The translations under genes and the position numbers were made by a program. This document shows, piece after piece, positions 52,301 to 58,300 of a stretch of DNA of 64,000 bases. The DNA is taken from NCBI GenBank assembly GCA_029962745.1, contig CM057156.1, positions 32,494,027 to 32,558,026 on the forward strand, given 5' to 3'. The notes under the pieces were generated by a model. The model searched no databases. It was given only the letters and a program-made list of their open reading frames with translations, and was not told the origin of the DNA. Origin of the DNA: Echinometra lucunter. Taxonomy: Eukaryota > Echinodermata > Echinoidea > Camarodonta > Echinometridae. Position 1 is the stretch's first letter. Each line of letters opens with the position of its first letter.

Positions 52301-55300
52301 TTCTACCATGTAACTCATTTCCAAAATTCTCCAGTTTTTTGCACATAAATAATTGTGCAAAGGAATGAAATTTGGAGAACTACTTCAGAAATTCCTGGGG
52401 CAAAACATAGCAAACCCCCCTCCCCATCCCAAACAGACTATCAAAAAGGTATGAATTTTAATTAACCATCTAAAAAAAAAGAAGAAATTTAATAGGGTTT
52501 TAATTTCAAACCACATAAGCACATCCTGCCCCCCTATAGCAGGGGAGGGAGGGGGGATCTACTTTACAAATCTGCATGTCACAAGGTTGACACTCATTAT
52601 CTCATCACAGAATCAATTAGCCTAATGGGGAACCTCATCAATTATGCAAGGAATAGACAAGAAGTACTTGTCAAAAGTAAAGCACTCAACAAAAATTAAT
52701 CCACAGGTTATGCTACACTTATAAGACATCCCCCCCCCCCCCCCCCGCACCCGCAACCATGCATGAATTTGGGCATGTGGCAAAAAAAAAAAGAATAATA
52801 ATTGACAGTGCTTGCACTTTATAAACTGAATCATTCATGATTTCAGAAGCATTATCGGTTTTACATTCTATCAAATGCAGAATAATCACATTATATGTCC
52901 AAGATCAAATAGTTTATTCCCTAAGAGGTAACTAATTTCTGGTTTATATATTCCATGAATTTTCACTTAATTCCTCCTGCATGTTTAAAGCAATTTTGTC
53001 ACTATGTATCAGTGAAATGGAACAACCTCTCCTGCTATACCCTAATGAAAATAACCTATGTACATCATAGCCTTGTACCACTAAAGACGCTTTCACATAT
53101 GCTGCAATGAACTACCTAAGAAATGACCACCATGGCAAAATTACATTGTTTTACATATAACTGAGTCACAATTTAAGGGTTGTGTACAGCTTTCATATAT
53201 AAGCCCTCCAAAAACTCTTTGTCAGATTTCCTTGCTTTATAGGGTAAAATAGCAAGATACTAGCAAACTAAGATTATAAGAAGTGTTTCCATTTCAAGTT
53301 GAATATCAAACAAATGAAAGGCAAAAAATAGTTTAAATCCCTGGGCTGGCGATGTAAAACTTCAACATCTACATGATCTACATGCCTGTGCACATATAAA
53401 CTTATTGAGGGTTGTATGAGTGCAACAAACATGATGAAGTCCCGTGATTGTGATGCAAGGAGCGGTTGGGGTACATGGGTCCTAGATTATGGCAGAATAT
53501 AGCATTCTTGCATTCCTTTCAGATATTTACACTAAATTCAACGGAAATCATGATCTGAATATCACAAATTCTTGCACATGTATCATTTGTTACAAGGCAG
53601 ACAATGTGAGACCACAATTAACCAGTTTCATGCTAATTTTCCTCTTGTTACCAAACATGTATGAGCTTTAAAGGCAAGTTAAAAATCATTTTGCTGCAGC
53701 TTTTCTTATGCAGTTTACAACGTATGTGAACAAGGGTTTAATTACAAAGAGATTGCATAGCATCCTACTCACATTGCAATCAAATTGATTAGGTATTAGA
53801 GGCGCATCAGGGGAAATTTTTCTCAACAGGTTTAATATCATAAATGTCCAGAATGGGAGTGGATTTCTTTTACATTAAATCTACTGTAATATCTGAAAAA
53901 ATGGCATAGTTTTTATGTCTCTTGGATTTCACTGATGAAATTGGTAAACATGGGTAGCATTGCCTGATTGTTTTAAACAAAAACATAAAAATGATTACTC
54001 CTACTTAATTCAGTTATTCAATTTATTACTGTACAAGCCAATATTTTAGTGTACAGATATTTTAGCGATTCGGACTCTTGGAGCAATTTTGACATATTAA
54101 CAATTTATTATTTTCATGATTTGAATGATGTTCCTATACGTAAATAAAGGCATTTGAGTGGAAATTTAGCAAGAAAAGAAAATTGAAAAATTTGCAAAAA
54201 TTTCAGCTTATACAGTATATAAACAAAATTTTTCTATTCATCATGATCACTGCATCAGTTTTTTATATTCCTATTTTTTTTCCCCAACTCATCATCATTA
54301 CCAAAATATCCATACCTCCTTGAGTAATAAACCCCTGATAGTCAGTAAAATAAGAATTGATTTTTTATTTGCTAGATAAATCTATGTACCTACATATTTT
54401 GCTAGTCTTCCGACTACGCAAGCCATTCAAGTAATTCAAGTCACGAAAGTGTATATAACCCCCCCCCCCCCCCCCCTCCTTGGATACCGCCTTCCTCTGT
54501 GCACGTACGCATGACATGCGCACACAATCATCCTCTTAACGAGCAGCCTCAGACAAAGGTGGACATGTTGCTGGGCAAGGAGTGGGGTAGGAGGGTGGGA
54601 CATAGGTATGTACATAGATTTATCTAGCAAATAATAAAATCAGTTCTGATTTTACCGAATTACTACAATAAATCAATGTACCTACCTATTTTGCTAGATA
54701 AGCACAGATTCAATTTGGGGGGCATGTCCCATGAGGAAGCTTGACAGGAATCCAGGGATGACGTTGCAGCTTGCAATGTCTTGACAGAAAAAGACTCTTT
54801 GCTAGCCAATATTTCCTTTAAATAAAAGGATTTAAAAGAAGTGGACGAGCGCCAGTAAGACACTCTCAGGGTATCCACTAAGGGTACACCCTGAATGAGA
54901 GCCCAGGAAGCACTGATGCTCCTTGTGTCCTGAGCACAAGGCTTACCATCAGTCAAGAGGACTTATGGATCACTTCCACTATCCATCTAGAGATGGATTC
55001 CCTAGAAGCAGGGGAAAAGGGCTCTCTGGTAATGGTAAAGAGTTGGTCACTCTTACAGTGAGTCTTTGTCCTGTCCAAGTACCCCTTCAAAGCCCTCACC
55101 AGACACCACACTTCATCCTCTTCAACCGAGGAGTGGTCTAAAAGTGGTCATAGAAGAACCTCCACCGGACCAGAAGAATCGGTTTGGTTCTTTACGTTAA
55201 AGGGGGGGTTAGGTATGAGACGTACACCACGGTTCTCCCACCGGATATAGCCCGGGGTGGTACAAAGGCCGTGGAGAGTACTTCTCCTCTGCCCAGAAAC

Positions 55301-58300
55301 AATCGAAATCAAGAACAGCTTTTTAACCGTAAAGAGATGGAGGAACGCATTGCCCAAAGGTTCAAAGGAAGGCTTGGCTAGCACCTCCAAAACCATGGGA
55401 AGACTCCAAACAGGAGTCAATGTACAGGCTGATGGTTGCTGTAAAAAGAAGGAGAGCAACAACCTCATTAGGAGAGGAGAGTTGGAAACTCCCTAACCAT
55501 TAGTGAAACCAATGTGGATAGCAACAATAGCTGACCAGTAACCATGAATGGTCAAAATTTATCTACCCTTATCGAAAAGGGAGATTAGGAAATCGGCAAT
55601 AACGCCATTAGGGGCTCTGCGTGGAGAAACACCTTGGTTCTTGCACCAAGCAAAAAAAGGCCCCAAGCCAAAAGTTGTAAAGAACTCTAGTAGAGTCTCT
55701 ACAATTCTTCATAACAAACTGGGAGGCTCTCTCAGAGCATCCCACAGATCTGGCATCTTCCCTAACAACAGCCAAGCGGTCAGATGGAGAACCGCCGGCA
55801 GATGATGAAGGCCCGAGAGGGGTTGGAATATCAAATCCTCCCTCAAGGGAAGGGAAAACGGCGGTAGAATCAGCAGGTCCAGAAACCATGGTCTTGCCGG
55901 CCAATGTGGAGCTATGAGCAAGAGCCAAGCCCCGTCCTCCTTGACCTTCCTCGGGACCTGAGGGATCAAGGGAATGAGGGAAAGGCATACCCTCTGAAGG
56001 TTCCCCAATGGAGAGAGAAGGAACCCAGTGCCCATGTCTCCTGATCCCGCACTCGAGAACAATATCTCGGTAGATGGTGATTGAGAGTGGAGGCGAACAG
56101 ATCGATCTCCAGAGGACCCCACATCTCCTGAAGAAGACCAAATACCTCCTGATGGAGAGTCCACTCCGAAGGGAGGCATCTGTCCCGAGAAAGAAGATCC
56201 ACTATTAGGTTGTCTTGTCCAGGAATACAGGAGGCTACCGGTATTATGTTCAAAGACTGGCACCACCTCCACAGCTGTACAGCTAAGGTGTTCAGCGATG
56301 AGGACCATGTGCTGCCCTGGCAATTGATGTAAGCAGCTCCTGTGACACTGTCCGTAAGAACAAGCACAGTGCGACCAACAAAAGCGGACCTGAAATGATG
56401 AATGACAAGCTGACCGCCATCATTTCTAGTACATTGATACGGGAGATGACTTTCAAGTGAGACCAGTCCCCAGAAATCATCTCGCCCTGACAATGACCGC
56501 CCCGAGGAGGGAGGCATCCATTGTCAGAGAAACAGATGGATGAGGAGTGTGAAGAGGCTTGCCTTGGGCAAAGAAAGCACTGCTCGACCAGGGGGCAAGA
56601 AGGAGCTTGATATCTCTCGGAAGAGGAATCCAAACCGAGCCCGGCTTGAAAAACTTGAGGAAGTGCCTCTGGAAAGGCCTCATCAACTACCCGCAGTCTG
56701 GTAGGACAACTACTAGGCTGGCCAGATAGCCCAGGAATCGAAGCCATTGCCTGGCTCTCGCCTTGCGAGCTACCCGCGATGACCGTACGGTCATAGTAGT
56801 TGTCCTAATTCTGTTCCGGCTGGGGCAGGCGATCTGATTCACGATATCAATCTCCACACATAAGTACAGTGGAGTACAGGTGGGAGAGAGTTCCAATTTC
56901 TCCCAATTTATTACAAAGCCCAAATCCTGCGTTAGTTGCAGAAGAAGGCACAACTGGATCAGAAGGAAAGATTCTGATTCTGCAACCAGGAGCCAATCGT
57001 CTAGATAGACAAACAAGCGGAGGCCGCGGTTCAAAAGAAAAATGGCAAGGGCCGACACTACTCGAGTAAACACTCGAGGGGCTGAACCCGAAATCCAAAG
57101 TTTTCGCCCCGAAACACAAATCCCAGTACATCTGACGGTGTATGGGGATGTGAAAATATGCGTTCTTGAGATCGAGGGAGATCGCGAGGTCGTCCCGCTT
57201 GATCATGGGCAGAATAGATGTCAAAGTCTCCATGCAGAAATTCACTGCAGGAATGAAACGGTTTATCCTCTTCATATTGAGGATGATTCGCAAACTTCCC
57301 GAGTGCTTGGGAATGACAAAAATGGGAGAAAGACATAGATGGGGATGGTCTCTCACTCTTTCTATGACATCCTTTTTCAGCAGCTTGAGAGTGGACATTG
57401 GCCGTGGGCGGAATCAGCTAAATCAGATTTATGAAGAAGCCGTCACACACGATGAATAGGACGAAGGCATCGTCAGAGATGGTCTCCCATGCCGGAAGGA
57501 ATCTCAGAAGCTGCCCGCCTACACTGTCCACAAGATAAAACTCTTAGCTGCACTTGTTTTGGCTGCGAGAAGGACAGAAGATGATTGTGTGCACACGTCA
57601 TGTGTATGTGCACAGAGGATCCACAGAGATCCAAGGAGGGGGGGGGGTATATGCACTTTCGCAACTTATATTACTTGAATGGCTTGCGTTGTCAGAAGAC
57701 TAGTAAAATAGGTAGGTACATTGATTTATTATGGTAAATCTACAACTTCAGAAAAAAACATTGACTTGAAGCTAAAATCTATATTTTTGGGGGCATGTAT
57801 TTGCAGCTAAGACCGAAAATTTTTAAGATTATTACAGTAATAAGTCTATAGGCTCCCTGACTGGAAGTATTAATCTTCAAGAAATTGTAATAGGGATAGA
57901 AAAAAAAATTAAATTACAAATATCATGACCACCAAACAACAACGAAAAAAGAGGCATTATGATGGGTTAAAAAAAAGGATAAAAACATCAGTGACTGGTT
58001 CTCTTTGCAATGCATCAAACCGTCATCTTCTAGAACATATTCTTCCCCAGATTTCACCACAAAAAACTGTTTTGCTGTTTCCATTTTCATTATGTTCCAG
58101 AAGGGTGAAAAGTCAAGTCTCCCTGATTACAGTAAACATTAGATTGCACATTAGCAGAAATTCAAAATCAATCATAACACTTACAGAATTTTTTGTTAAT
58201 TGATAGTATTCCCAGTCTTTAAAAGGATTTTTTAAATCTTTCAATCCACCACATAACTACATAAGCTACAAGATTTCCTATTCAAAATTATCTTTCTAGA

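Larger units (their letters stand above)
46321..54342 (-). other. Exchanger intron between the two DIRS copies
   Basis: Eight kilobases without a recognisable gene. Besides the palindrome, fold-back and tandem repeat listed apart, I see only AT-rich sequence and homopolymer runs (poly-C at 49290 and 52734). Confidence 0.65.
54343..57739 (-). mobile_element. DIRS-like retrotransposon, copy 2 (Gag lost, recombinase remnants kept)
   Basis: Same structure as the copy at 42476 but of a distinct subfamily. Inverted repeats lie at about 54400-54540 and 57560-57700 (ACGCAAGCCATTCAAGTAAT in both) with a poly-C run inside. The internal complementary region is at about 54600-54712. The - strand order is RT, RNase H, recombinase. 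RT begins almost directly after the terminal repeat, so ORF1 is deleted. Several stops and shifts show that it is dead. Confidence 0.85.
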
